Shown here piece by piece: positions 1-5,670 of a DNA stretch of 8,827 nt. Position 1 is the first letter of the stretch; the number at the start of each line of letters is the position of its first letter. The translations under genes and the position numbers were made by a program. Source of the DNA: Clostridia bacterium (GTDB lineage: Bacteria; Bacillota; Clostridia; Oscillospirales; Acutalibacteraceae); the NCBI GenBank assembly GCA_900754145.1, contig CAAEBW010000100.1, positions 1 to 8,827 of the forward strand. The letters are read 5' to 3'. The notes under the pieces are model-generated. The model ran no database searches, was not told the DNA's origin, and worked only from the letters and a program-made list of their open reading frames with translations.

Positions 1-13
1 AGCTTTCAAATTA

Positions 14-42
14 TTGACAAAAATACTTATATATGCTAAAAT
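14..42 (+). promoter_or_regulatory. housekeeping (sigma-A) promoter of the nucleotide-sugar dehydratase gene
   Basis: TTGACA at 14-19 and TAAAAT at 37-42 are separated by exactly 17 bases, and a TG one base upstream of the -10 makes it an extended -10. Transcription would begin near 49, which leaves a leader of about 90 bases before the preferred ATG at 141. I recognise no riboswitch or hairpin terminator in that leader. Confidence 0.75.
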
Positions 43-140
43 AATTACAGTTATATTATTAGTGCTATTGTCACATATTGCAGCAAGGCGGTACAGAGGT
101 ATTTAGATTTCGGATAAGATTTGAGAGAGTAGAGAGAATA

Positions 141-2111
141 ATGGATAAACGTATTAATATTAGATGGCGGCTGGTCGTCTATGATATTCTTATATTATCG
201 GCAGTGGAGCTTTTGTTACTCGCGGTATACCGCAGTAATGAGGCTTTAACCTTGGCGGGCGGAATATCACAGGCGGCTCTTTCTTTTTGCTGTATTTTTT
301 CCTGCCGATTTTTCGGCGGGGTATATTCTCAGATATGGCGCTACGGCGGGATTCAGTGTTACATAAGACTGCTGATGTCCGACGCTGTCGCCTGTGTGAT
401 TAATTTCTGCGCCGAGCTTCTGCTTCCGATGCAGAAAATCACCCCGGTTCGTTTGCTTGCAATTTGTTCTATGAATCTGCTCGGTGCGCTCGCTATGCGA
501 ATGATGTACCGCTATGCCTACAAGTGCGGGGGCTGCGGCGGCGCAAAGGGCAAGCTCCTGCGGCTTCTTCTGCTTATTTTCGCGGGAAACAGGATGCAGT
601 TTGAGAGCGTAAGCAACAGCACGGATGGGAACACGGGAAAAATCAGAATAGCAATTATAGGCGCGGGCAGGGTCGGAGTAGGCCTTGCGGAGGAGCTAAT
701 AGGTAACTCAACTGCCGCATATTTACCTAAGTGCTTTGTAGATATAAGCCGCGAAAAGGCGGGAAAAATTATCCACGGTATTCCTGTTATTTCGGAAAGC
801 GAGGCGACCTTCGGCAGGCTCGATGAGTTTGGGGTGCAGGAAATTGTATTTGCCGTGCCCTCCCTTAACAGCGAGCGCAAAAAAGAGCTGTACGATTATT
901 ACAATCGAAGCGGCAGAAAAATCAAGGTATATGATTATCCGATAATGCAGTCGGCGGGCGGTAAGCGCAGACTTCGCGAGTTTGATGCTGAGGAACTGCT
1001 TTTCAGAAAGCCGCTTGTCGTGATGGACAAAGCGACTAAAGAGTATTACCGCGACAAGGTTGTGCTGATTACGGGCGGCGGCGGCTCAATAGGCTCCGAG
1101 CTTACAAGACAGCTTGCAAAAATGAATCCCCGTCAAATTATTATTCTTGATATATATGAAAACGGTGCCTACAGCGTTCAGCAGGAGCTGAAAATCGCCT
1201 ACGGAAGCAGTCTTGATTTGCAGGTTGAAATCACTTCAATAACAAATAAAGCGGGACTTGAAAAGGTCTTTAATACATACCGTCCGCAAATAGTGATAAA
1301 TGCCGCCGCGCACAAGCACGTTCCGCTTATGGAGCATAACTGCGTTGAAGCGGTGCAGAACAATGTTTTCGGCACACAGAACGTGATTGATATGTGCGAG
1401 AAGTACGGAGCGGAGCGCTTTATGATGGTTTCGACCGATAAGGCGGTAAACCCTACAAATGTTATGGGTGCTACAAAGCGTATGTGCGAAATGTTGGTGG
1501 GTAGCGCCGCGAGCTACGGCAAGGTAAAATACAGCGCAACCCGTTTCGGCAATGTTTTGGGCAGTGCGGGCTCTGTGATTCCGCTCTTTAAAAAGCAGAT
1601 TGAGAACGGCGGTCCCGTGACTATTACGGATAAGCGGATAATTCGCTATTTTATGACTATACCCGAAGCCTCTCAGCTGGTGCTCAAATCGGGCGCAATG
1701 GCGAAAAACGGCGAGCTTTTCGTGCTTGATATGGGAAAGCCCGTTAAGATTCTCGATTTGGCGGAAAATATGATTCGTCTTTCAGGCGTTCAGGGAATTG
1801 AAATTGTGGAAACGGGTCTTCGTCCGGGTGAAAAGCTTTACGAGGAGCTTTTGGTTAAGACAGAGGAGCTTGAAAAAACCTCCGATAATCTGATTTTTAT
1901 TGAAAAGGACACTCCGCTGTCAAAGGAAGAAATCAATCGCAGAATGGAAGCTTTGGCTGTCGCCTGCGACTCGTGGGATGATGAAAAGGCAAGACAGGCG
2001 TTAAGACTTGTCGTCCCCACCTTTAAAACGCCCGAAGAGGTAAACTGCGCGGTTGAAAACAGCGATGTTCCGTCTGAAAAGCCTGACAATGCAGAGCTTG
2101 CAACGGTTTAA
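141..2111 (+). CDS. membrane-anchored UDP-sugar 4,6-dehydratase (WbpM/PglF/CapD-type polysaccharide biosynthesis protein)
   Basis: Predicted inner-membrane enzyme of about 656 residues that converts a UDP-HexNAc (UDP-GlcNAc in the best-known relatives) to the 4-keto-6-deoxy sugar used for capsule, surface glycan or protein glycosylation. Residues 15-130 hold about four hydrophobic segments. A first Rossmann domain starts at about 168 (IAIIGAGRVG). The catalytic short-chain dehydrogenase domain starts at about 308, with the NAD-binding motif ITGGGGSIGSE. The STDKAVNPTNVMGATKR stretch near 431-447 gives a Ser-Met-Lys triad in place of Ser-Tyr-Lys, as is known for the large WbpM/PglF enzymes. 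LRPGEKLYEEL lies near 560. ATG 141 is preferred because it follows a purine-rich GAGAGAGTAGAGAG stretch and fits the family N-terminus; a TTG at 78 would add 21 charged residues and has no ribosome binding site. The sugar substrate cannot be read from sequence, and no other glycan genes are visible. Confidence 0.9.
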   Translation: MDKRINIRWRLVVYDILILSAVELLLLAVYRSNEALTLAGGISQAALSFCCIFSCRFFGGVYSQIWRYGGIQCYIRLLMSDAVACVINFCAELLLPMQKITPVRLLAICSMNLLGALAMRMMYRYAYKCGGCGGAKGKLLRLLLLIFAGNRMQFESVSNSTDGNTGKIRIAIIGAGRVGVGLAEELIGNSTAAYLPKCFVDISREKAGKIIHGIPVISESEATFGRLDEFGVQEIVFAVPSLNSERKKELYDYYNRSGRKIKVYDYPIMQSAGGKRRLREFDAEELLFRKPLVVMDKATKEYYRDKVVLITGGGGSIGSELTRQLAKMNPRQIIILDIYENGAYSVQQELKIAYGSSLDLQVEITSITNKAGLEKVFNTYRPQIVINAAAHKHVPLMEHNCVEAVQNNVFGTQNVIDMCEKYGAERFMMVSTDKAVNPTNVMGATKRMCEMLVGSAASYGKVKYSATRFGNVLGSAGSVIPLFKKQIENGGPVTITDKRIIRYFMTIPEASQLVLKSGAMAKNGELFVLDMGKPVKILDLAENMIRLSGVQGIEIVETGLRPGEKLYEELLVKTEELEKTSDNLIFIEKDTPLSKEEINRRMEALAVACDSWDDEKARQALRLVVPTFKTPEEVNCAVENSDVPSEKPDNAELATV

Positions 2112-2130
2112 GTAAAGTTAAGGTTATGAG

Positions 2131-2160
2131 AGCCGAACCCGTGGCGGGTTCGGCTTCGTT
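2131..2160 (+). terminator. intrinsic terminator after the dehydratase gene
   Basis: A perfect 11-bp stem (2131-2141 with 2145-2155) around a TGG loop is followed by the interrupted T-rich run TCGTTTATTT. It lies 20 bases after the stop codon and separates this gene from spoIIID. Confidence 0.8.
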
Positions 2161-2203
2161 TATTTAAGATCATCTGATTTCTCATATTTAGCGGCCTGCA
2201 GGT

Positions 2204-2231
2204 CATAATTTATAAATATAAATCATACAAT
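2204..2231 (+). promoter_or_regulatory. sigma-E-type promoter of spoIIID
   Basis: CATACAAT at 2224-2231 matches the sporulation sigma-E -10 consensus CATACA(N)T. An AT-rich CATAATT at 2204-2210, 13 bases upstream, resembles the looser -35 element. In Bacillus, spoIIID is transcribed in the mother cell by sigma-E, so the site fits the gene behind it. The assignment rests on the -10 match and this family knowledge. Confidence 0.65.
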
Positions 2232-2280
2232 TAATTAGTCGTAAGGTGCGGGGACAGCGCGCTTTTGGGGAGTTGATTGT

Positions 2281-2550
2281 ATGAAAGAGGTCACGCAGGA
2301 CAGGGCGGAAATACTCGGTGAGTATATATTGGACACGGGGGCGACGGTTAGGGCGACTGCAAAGGTTTTTAAAATCAGCAAAAGTACGGTACATAAGGAC
2401 GTTACAGAGCGGTTGAGCCACGAAAATCCACAGTTATACCGCAAGGTAAAGCAGGTGTTGGAGAAAAATAAGCAGGAAAGGCATATCCGCGGGGGAATGG
2501 CGACAAAGCGCAAATATAAGGGCGTGCAGGAGCAATTAAGCAAAAAATAA
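2281..2550 (+). CDS. spoIIID: sporulation transcriptional regulator SpoIIID
   Basis: An 89-residue DNA-binding protein, close to the length of known SpoIIID proteins (about 80-95). Residues 23-45 form the helix-turn-helix, with the recognition segment ISKSTVHKDVTERL, which is nearly invariant in this family. The basic tail around 66-80 (RHIRGGMATKRKYKG) matches the second DNA-contacting region and is diagnostic. In endospore formers SpoIIID acts in the mother cell after engulfment, switching off part of the sigma-E regulon and activating sigK and other genes. The ATG follows a GGGGAG ribosome binding site at 2267-2272. The gene stands alone between a terminator and the promoter of the thiamine transcript, and a sigma-E-like promoter lies about 50 bases upstream. 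It is good evidence that the source organism belongs to a spore-forming lineage. Confidence 0.95.
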   Translation: MKEVTQDRAEILGEYILDTGATVRATAKVFKISKSTVHKDVTERLSHENPQLYRKVKQVLEKNKQERHIRGGMATKRKYKGVQEQLSKK

Positions 2551-2561
2551 CGGTAAAATAA

Positions 2562-2608
2562 AAAGCGGAGTGGTTTTTGCCATTTTCTGCTTGACAGAAA
2601 GCCGCTTT
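2562..2608 (+). repeat. complex hairpin between spoIIID and the thiamine promoter, possible spoIIID terminator
   Basis: AAAGCGG (2562-2568) pairs perfectly with CCGCTTT (2602-2608), enclosing an inner hairpin TTTCTG / CAGAAA (2584-2589 with 2595-2600). No T-run follows directly, so its action as a terminator is uncertain. It overlaps the -35 box of the downstream promoter. Confidence 0.35.
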
Positions 2609-2619
2609 GGTGCTATAAT
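2591..2619 (+). promoter_or_regulatory. perfect-consensus sigma-A promoter of the TPP riboswitch-thiT transcript
   Basis: TTGACA (2591-2596), a 17-base spacer and TATAAT (2614-2619) match the housekeeping consensus at every position. The transcript would start at about G2626, immediately before the riboswitch. A maximal promoter suits a gene whose output is set mainly by the riboswitch rather than by initiation. Confidence 0.9.
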
Positions 2620-2625
2620 CTTTTT

Positions 2626-2730
2626 GCAATTTTAGGGAGCTTGATGAAACTCAGGCTGAGAGGGAGTCCGCTTTTCGCTATGACTCCGACCTGTGACCTG
2701 ATACGGATAATGCCGTCGTAGGGAAATACG
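2626..2730 (+). promoter_or_regulatory. TPP (THI-box) riboswitch
   Basis: The thiamine pyrophosphate aptamer is recognised by its conserved blocks in order: AGGGAGC (2634-2640), a small P3 hairpin CTTGA/TCAGG around 2640-2655, CTGAGA (2656-2661), an optional extra stem GGAGTC/GACTCC (2663-2668 with 2682-2687), then ACCTGATACGGATAATGCC and GTCGTAGGGAA up to 2725. In the P4/P5 part, ACGG pairs with CCGT where other members have CTGG with CCAG, so pairing is preserved by covariation. A weak P1 can form from 2629-2632 with 2724-2727. An intrinsic terminator follows, so the likely mechanism is transcription termination when TPP is bound. I could not identify a convincing antiterminator by eye. Confidence 0.95.
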
Positions 2731-2740
2731 TTATGTATTG

Positions 2741-2770
2741 CCGCAGGCCTTAATTGCCTGCGGTTTTTTT
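2741..2770 (+). terminator. riboswitch-controlled intrinsic terminator
   Basis: CCGCAGGC (2741-2748) pairs with GCCTGCGG (2756-2763) around a 7-base loop and is followed directly by seven T (2764-2770). It sits between the TPP aptamer and thiT and is the expected expression platform. Confidence 0.9.
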
Positions 2771-2800
2771 ATTCGCAAGGGGATTGCAGAATTTAAATAA

Positions 2801-2816
2801 GACCGTTTATACGGTC
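2801..2816 (+). repeat. small hairpin directly before the thiT ribosome binding site
   Basis: GACCGT (2801-2806) and ACGGTC (2811-2816) form a 6-bp stem with a TTAT loop. It ends at the base before the GGAGGAG ribosome binding site (2817-2823). It may keep the site open or stabilise the message; no function is shown by the sequence. Confidence 0.5.
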
Positions 2817-2831
2817 GGAGGAGTGTAAAAA

Positions 2832-3425
2832 ATGGAAATGTCAAAAAAGTATGTCTACAAGCTCACGCTCAGCGCGGTTTTTGTAGCTCTCGCAACGGTA
2901 TTGAGCCTTATAAAGGTTGTAAAAATGCCGCTCGGCGGCTCGGTAACCCTTTTGAGTATGCTGCCGATTGTTATGATTTCGGTTATGCTGGGACTTAAAT
3001 GGGGCTTCGGCAGCGCCTTTGTTTATTCGCTTATCCAGCTTGTCCTCGGAATCGCTTTGGACGGACTGCTCGGCTGGGGACTTACTCCCGTAATGCTTGT
3101 CGGCACAATTCTGCTCGATTACATAGTTGCCTTTACGGTTCTCGGAATAGCGGGGATTTTTGCTAAAAAAGGCTATGCGGGTATCTGCGGCGGCGTAGCA
3201 CTTGCGGTTGCTTTAAGATTTGTAAGCCACTTCCTTTCGGGCTTTGTTATCTTTAAAAATCTTGAGCAGTTTGAGCTTTTCGGAAGCGTCTTTACAAATC
3301 ATCCCGTGCTTTATTCACTTGCCTACAACGGTATGTATATGCTCCCCGAGCTTGTTCTTACCACCGTTGCCGCGGTAATTCTCTTCCGTTTGCCGCAGGT
3401 TAAGAAAATAATGAATCAGCAGTAA
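2832..3425 (+). CDS. thiT: ECF transporter thiamine-binding S component ThiT
   Basis: An integral membrane protein of 197 residues with about six hydrophobic helices, the size of known ThiT proteins (about 180-200). ThiT captures thiamine and works with the shared EcfA-EcfA'-EcfT energy module, which is not encoded here and is usually located elsewhere. Family features seen are GGSVTLLSMLP (35-45), LDY near 95-97 and a C-terminal substrate-site region: RFVSHFLSG (129-137) with His133, then YSLAYNGMYMLPE (161-173) with Tyr165, Asn166 and Tyr169. These correspond to thiamine-contacting positions known from ThiT structures. The ATG has a GGAGGAG ribosome binding site eight bases upstream. Control by an upstream TPP riboswitch supports thiamine over other vitamin substrates, so expression should rise when TPP is scarce. 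Confidence 0.93.
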   Translation: MEMSKKYVYKLTLSAVFVALATVLSLIKVVKMPLGGSVTLLSMLPIVMISVMLGLKWGFGSAFVYSLIQLVLGIALDGLLGWGLTPVMLVGTILLDYIVAFTVLGIAGIFAKKGYAGICGGVALAVALRFVSHFLSGFVIFKNLEQFELFGSVFTNHPVLYSLAYNGMYMLPELVLTTVAAVILFRLPQVKKIMNQQ

Positions 3426-3427
3426 GA

Positions 3428-3466
3428 AAAAATCCGACAAAAATCCGACGCGAGTCGGATTTTTTT
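3428..3466 (+). terminator. intrinsic terminator of thiT with a duplicated 5' arm
   Basis: ATCCGAC (3443-3449), loop GCGA, and GTCGGAT (3454-3460) are followed by six T. The 11-base unit AAAAATCCGAC occurs twice in tandem (3428-3438 and 3439-3449), so either copy can supply the left arm, and the A-runs extend pairing into the T-tract. Confidence 0.88.
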
Positions 3467-3485
3467 ATGCGTTCTTATAAATTGC

Positions 3486-3514
3486 TTGTCTTTTTCACAT
3501 TTTTGTGGTAGTAT
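3486..3514 (+). promoter_or_regulatory. probable sigma-A promoter of the GtrA-family gene
   Basis: TTGTCT (3486-3491), a 17-base spacer and TAGTAT (3509-3514) give a reasonable match to the housekeeping consensus. The position, 20 bases after the thiT terminator and 33 bases before the start codon, is suitable. Confidence 0.55.
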
Positions 3515-3547
3515 TAATTGAATTAATGCAAAAAAGGAGGACAGCCG

Positions 3548-3955
3548 GTGCAAAAGTTTTTGACAGGATTAAGGCATATGTTTTTAAGCAAAAAATTTAT
3601 GGGCTATTGCCTTATCGGGATTATCAACACCTTTAACACCGCGTTTTTTTCTTGGCTTGCTCACTTGAAATTACAGGAAAATATTTCCGCATACATAGGT
3701 TATTTTATATCGCTTACAATAAACTATATTCTTAACAGCATAATCGTTTTCAAAAATCGGCTTAATTTAAGGCGATATTTTAGATTTCTGCTTTCGTATA
3801 TACCGAATTTTATCATTTACACCTTAGTAAGTCTGCTTACGATTAATGTTTTGCAGATAAATCAGTTCTGGGCTACGGTGCTTGCAACCGCGGCGGGCGC
3901 GCCTGTTACCTTTGTTATAATCAAGCTTTTTGCCTTTGGAAATAAGGCAAAATAA
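3548..3955 (+). CDS. GtrA-family small membrane protein
   Basis: A 135-residue protein with four predicted membrane helices (about 18-36, 44-66, 79-100 and 106-128) and the short basic loops typical of the GtrA family. The stretch NYILNSIIVFKNR (59-71) at the end of the second helix fits the conserved asparagine/aromatic motif followed by VFK of that family, and a second similar ending, KLFAFGNK, closes the fourth helix. GtrA proteins are thought to move polyprenyl-phosphate-linked sugars across the membrane for surface polysaccharide or teichoic acid decoration. The start is GTG at 3548, fixed by a perfect AAGGAGG (3534-3540) seven bases upstream. It appears to be transcribed alone. A linked glycosyltransferase is common in this family but is absent here, so the substrate is unknown. 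Codon use is more AT-rich than in its neighbours. Confidence 0.85.
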   Translation: MQKFLTGLRHMFLSKKFMGYCLIGIINTFNTAFFSWLAHLKLQENISAYIGYFISLTINYILNSIIVFKNRLNLRRYFRFLLSYIPNFIIYTLVSLLTINVLQINQFWATVLATAAGAPVTFVIIKLFAFGNKAK

Positions 3956-3991
3956 CGGCATTCGCCGCAAATTCAAAAAAATTTTTGAAAA

Positions 3992-4012
3992 TTTAAAGTT
4001 TTACGCTTTAAA
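3992..4012 (+). repeat. AT-rich hairpin after the GtrA-family gene
   Basis: TTTAAAG (3992-3998) and CTTTAAA (4006-4012) pair around a TTTTACG loop. Just upstream, TTCAAAAA/TTTTTGAA (3972-3979 with 3982-3989) is another inverted repeat. Neither has a GC-rich stem plus T-run, so this is at best a weak terminator. Confidence 0.35.
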
Positions 4013-4015
4013 GTC

Positions 4016-4044
4016 TTGAAAAATCGGGCGCGGCGCGGTATTAT
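4016..4044 (+). promoter_or_regulatory. sigma-A promoter of ilvE
   Basis: TTGAAA (4016-4021), a 17-base spacer that is unusually GC-rich, and TATTAT (4039-4044). Transcription would start near 4051, leaving a leader of about 40 bases. That is too short for a T-box or leader-peptide attenuator, the usual controls of branched-chain amino acid genes in this phylum. Confidence 0.65.
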
Positions 4045-4089
4045 ATAAAATAACGGAGTTGTTGGCTTCGCTTAAAAGGAGAGTTATGT

Positions 4090-5154
4090 ATGGAAATCAA
4101 GATTACAAAAACTACTGCTCCGAAGGAAAAACCTGACAGCAGCACACTGGGCTTCGGCAAAATATTTACCGATCATATGTTTATTATGGATTACTCAGCC
4201 GATAAGGGCTGGCACGACGCGAGAATAGTACCGTTTGAGAATATTTCGCTCCACCCCGCGTCTACCGTGCTTCACTACGGCTCGGAAATTTTTGAGGGAT
4301 TAAAGGCATACCGCCGTGAGGACGGCAGGGTTCAGCTCTTCCGCCCGATTGAGAATATCCGCCGTATGAATAATTCCGCCGAAAGGCTGTGTCTGCCGCA
4401 GATTCCCGAGGAAGACGCGATGCAGATTTTAGATACCTTTGTAGGCGTAGAGCAGGACTGGACTCCGTCGGCGGAAGGAACCTCTCTTTATATCCGTCCC
4501 TTTATGTTCGGAAACGATGAGAATTTAGGCGTTCATGCTGTTCACAATGCTAAGTTTGTTATAATCGCTTCACCTGTGGGCAGTTATTACGCCGAGGGAA
4601 TAAACCCTGTTAAGATTATGATTGAGGACGAGGATGTGCGCGCGGTAAGGGGCGGCACAGGCTATGCTAAGTGCGGCGGAAACTACGCGGCGAGCAACCG
4701 CGCGGGCGAGCGCGCAGAGAAGAAGGGCTACTCTCAGGTGCTGTGGCTTGACGGTGTTGAGCGCAAGTACATAGAAGAGGTCGGCGCTATGAACGTTATG
4801 TTCAAAATCGACGGCGAGATTGTCACTCCTAAGCTTACAGGCTCGATTCTTCCGGGGATTACCAGAAAATCCTGTATAGAGGTTTTAAAGGACGAGGGCT
4901 ATACAGTAAATGAGCGGCTTCTAAGTGTTGAGGAGCTGGGCGACGCGCTCAAAAACGGCAAGCTCGAAGAGGCTTGGGGCTGCGGCACTGCGGCGGTTGT
5001 CTCCCCGATCGGTGAGCTGTGCTACAAGGACGTCAAGTACACGATTAACAACGGTGAAATCGGCAAGGTCACCCATCATCTTTATGATACCCTTACGGGT
5101 ATTCAGTGGGGCAAGACCGAGGATAAATACGGTTGGACTCATCTAATTAAATAA
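4090..5154 (+). CDS. ilvE: branched-chain amino acid aminotransferase
   Basis: A cytoplasmic PLP-dependent class IV aminotransferase of 354 residues, the usual length of the longer, eukaryote-like BCAT subgroup also found in Firmicutes. It transfers amino groups between glutamate and the keto acids of leucine, isoleucine and valine, the last step of their synthesis or the first of their breakdown. Lys194 in GYAKCGGNYAAS is the PLP-binding lysine. Other family marks are LHYGSEIFEGLKAY (61-74), LYIRPFMFG (133-141), YIEEVGAMNV (227-236) and GCGTAAVVSPIG (297-308), which includes the phosphate-binding threonine. The start codon follows AAAGGAGAG at 4075-4083; an overlapping ATG at 4086 is out of frame. 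Promoter and terminator on either side indicate a single-gene transcript not linked to other ilv/leu genes. Confidence 0.95.
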   Translation: MEIKITKTTAPKEKPDSSTLGFGKIFTDHMFIMDYSADKGWHDARIVPFENISLHPASTVLHYGSEIFEGLKAYRREDGRVQLFRPIENIRRMNNSAERLCLPQIPEEDAMQILDTFVGVEQDWTPSAEGTSLYIRPFMFGNDENLGVHAVHNAKFVIIASPVGSYYAEGINPVKIMIEDEDVRAVRGGTGYAKCGGNYAASNRAGERAEKKGYSQVLWLDGVERKYIEEVGAMNVMFKIDGEIVTPKLTGSILPGITRKSCIEVLKDEGYTVNERLLSVEELGDALKNGKLEEAWGCGTAAVVSPIGELCYKDVKYTINNGEIGKVTHHLYDTLTGIQWGKTEDKYGWTHLIK

Positions 5155-5159
5155 TATAC

Positions 5160-5190
5160 TTAAGCAGAGCTTGCGCTCTGCTTAATTTTT
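5160..5190 (+). terminator. intrinsic terminator of ilvE
   Basis: An 11-bp perfect stem, TTAAGCAGAGC (5160-5170) with GCTCTGCTTAA (5175-5185), has a TTGC loop and five T directly after it. The stem ends in AA opposite TT, so it could also work for transcripts from the right. Confidence 0.9.
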
Positions 5191-5211
5191 GCCGTATTAA
5201 TATGTTTTTCC

Positions 5212-5240
5212 TTGTAAAGCGGGGAATATTATGTTATGAT
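5212..5240 (+). promoter_or_regulatory. extended -10 promoter of the cdd-pdp operon
   Basis: TTGTAA (5212-5217), a 17-base spacer and TATGAT (5235-5240), with TG at 5232-5233 giving an extended -10. Transcription would start near 5246-5248. The -10 box covers the upstream in-frame ATG at 5236, which therefore cannot be in this transcript, and this decides the cdd start in favour of 5266. Confidence 0.7.
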
Positions 5241-5265
5241 TTTTCATAAAGAGAGGCGTAGATAT

Positions 5266-5670
5266 ATGACGGATTACGAGCTTGTAGAAAAAGCGGTTAA
5301 GGCTTTGGAAAATTCATATTCCCCCTATTCGGGCTTTAGGGTTGGTGCGGCTTTGCTGGCAACCGATGGCAGGGTGTTTGTCGGCTGTAATATTGAAAAC
5401 GCCTCCTACCCAGCGGGGATATGTGCCGAGCGCACGGCTATAGGAAACGCGGTTTCGTCGGGGGCGAGAGAGTTTTTAAAAATTGCAATAGTCGGCGGTA
5501 AAAACGGCGAAATTGCTGATTACTGCCCGCCCTGCGGCATATGCCGTCAGGTGCTAAGCGAGCTTTGCGGGGAGGATTTTAAAATTCTGCTTTATAACGG
5601 CAAAGACATTAAAAGCTACAGACTAAGCGAGCTTTTGCCGCTTGTTTTCGGGAGGGAAGAGCTATGCTGA
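5266..5670 (+). CDS. cdd: cytidine deaminase
   Basis: A small cytoplasmic zinc enzyme of 134 residues, the normal size of homotetrameric bacterial cytidine deaminases. It converts cytidine and deoxycytidine to uridine and deoxyuridine. The zinc and catalytic signature is intact: Cys53-Ala-Glu55 (CAERTAIGNA) supplies one ligand and the proton-shuttling glutamate, and PPCGICRQ supplies Cys90 and Cys93. SYSPYSGFRVGAAL (17-30) and the GCNIENASYPAGICAE block (40-55) are the substrate-binding segments of the family. An in-frame ATG at 5236 would add ten residues (MIFHKERRRY), but it overlaps the promoter -10. The ATG at 5266 follows a modest AGAGG (5252-5256), and the leader is under 20 bases. The stop codon overlaps the start of pdp, so the two are translationally coupled in one salvage operon. 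Confidence 0.95.
   Translation: MTDYELVEKAVKALENSYSPYSGFRVGAALLATDGRVFVGCNIENASYPAGICAERTAIGNAVSSGAREFLKIAIVGGKNGEIADYCPPCGICRQVLSELCGEDFKILLYNGKDIKSYRLSELLPLVFGREELC

Noticed and set aside
49..140. A riboswitch or small leader gene before the dehydratase gene.
   Set aside because: The leader of about 90 bases shows no known conserved riboswitch motif, and the in-frame TTG extension lacks a ribosome binding site.
518..880. Open frame of 120 codons on the minus strand inside the dehydratase gene.
   Set aside because: It lies fully antisense to a strongly conserved coding region, has no recognisable domain and its composition is that of a reverse-complement shadow.
4045..4089. A T-box or leader-peptide attenuator upstream of ilvE.
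   Set aside because: The leader after the likely transcription start is only about 40 bases, with no T-box consensus, no specifier stem and no terminator hairpin.
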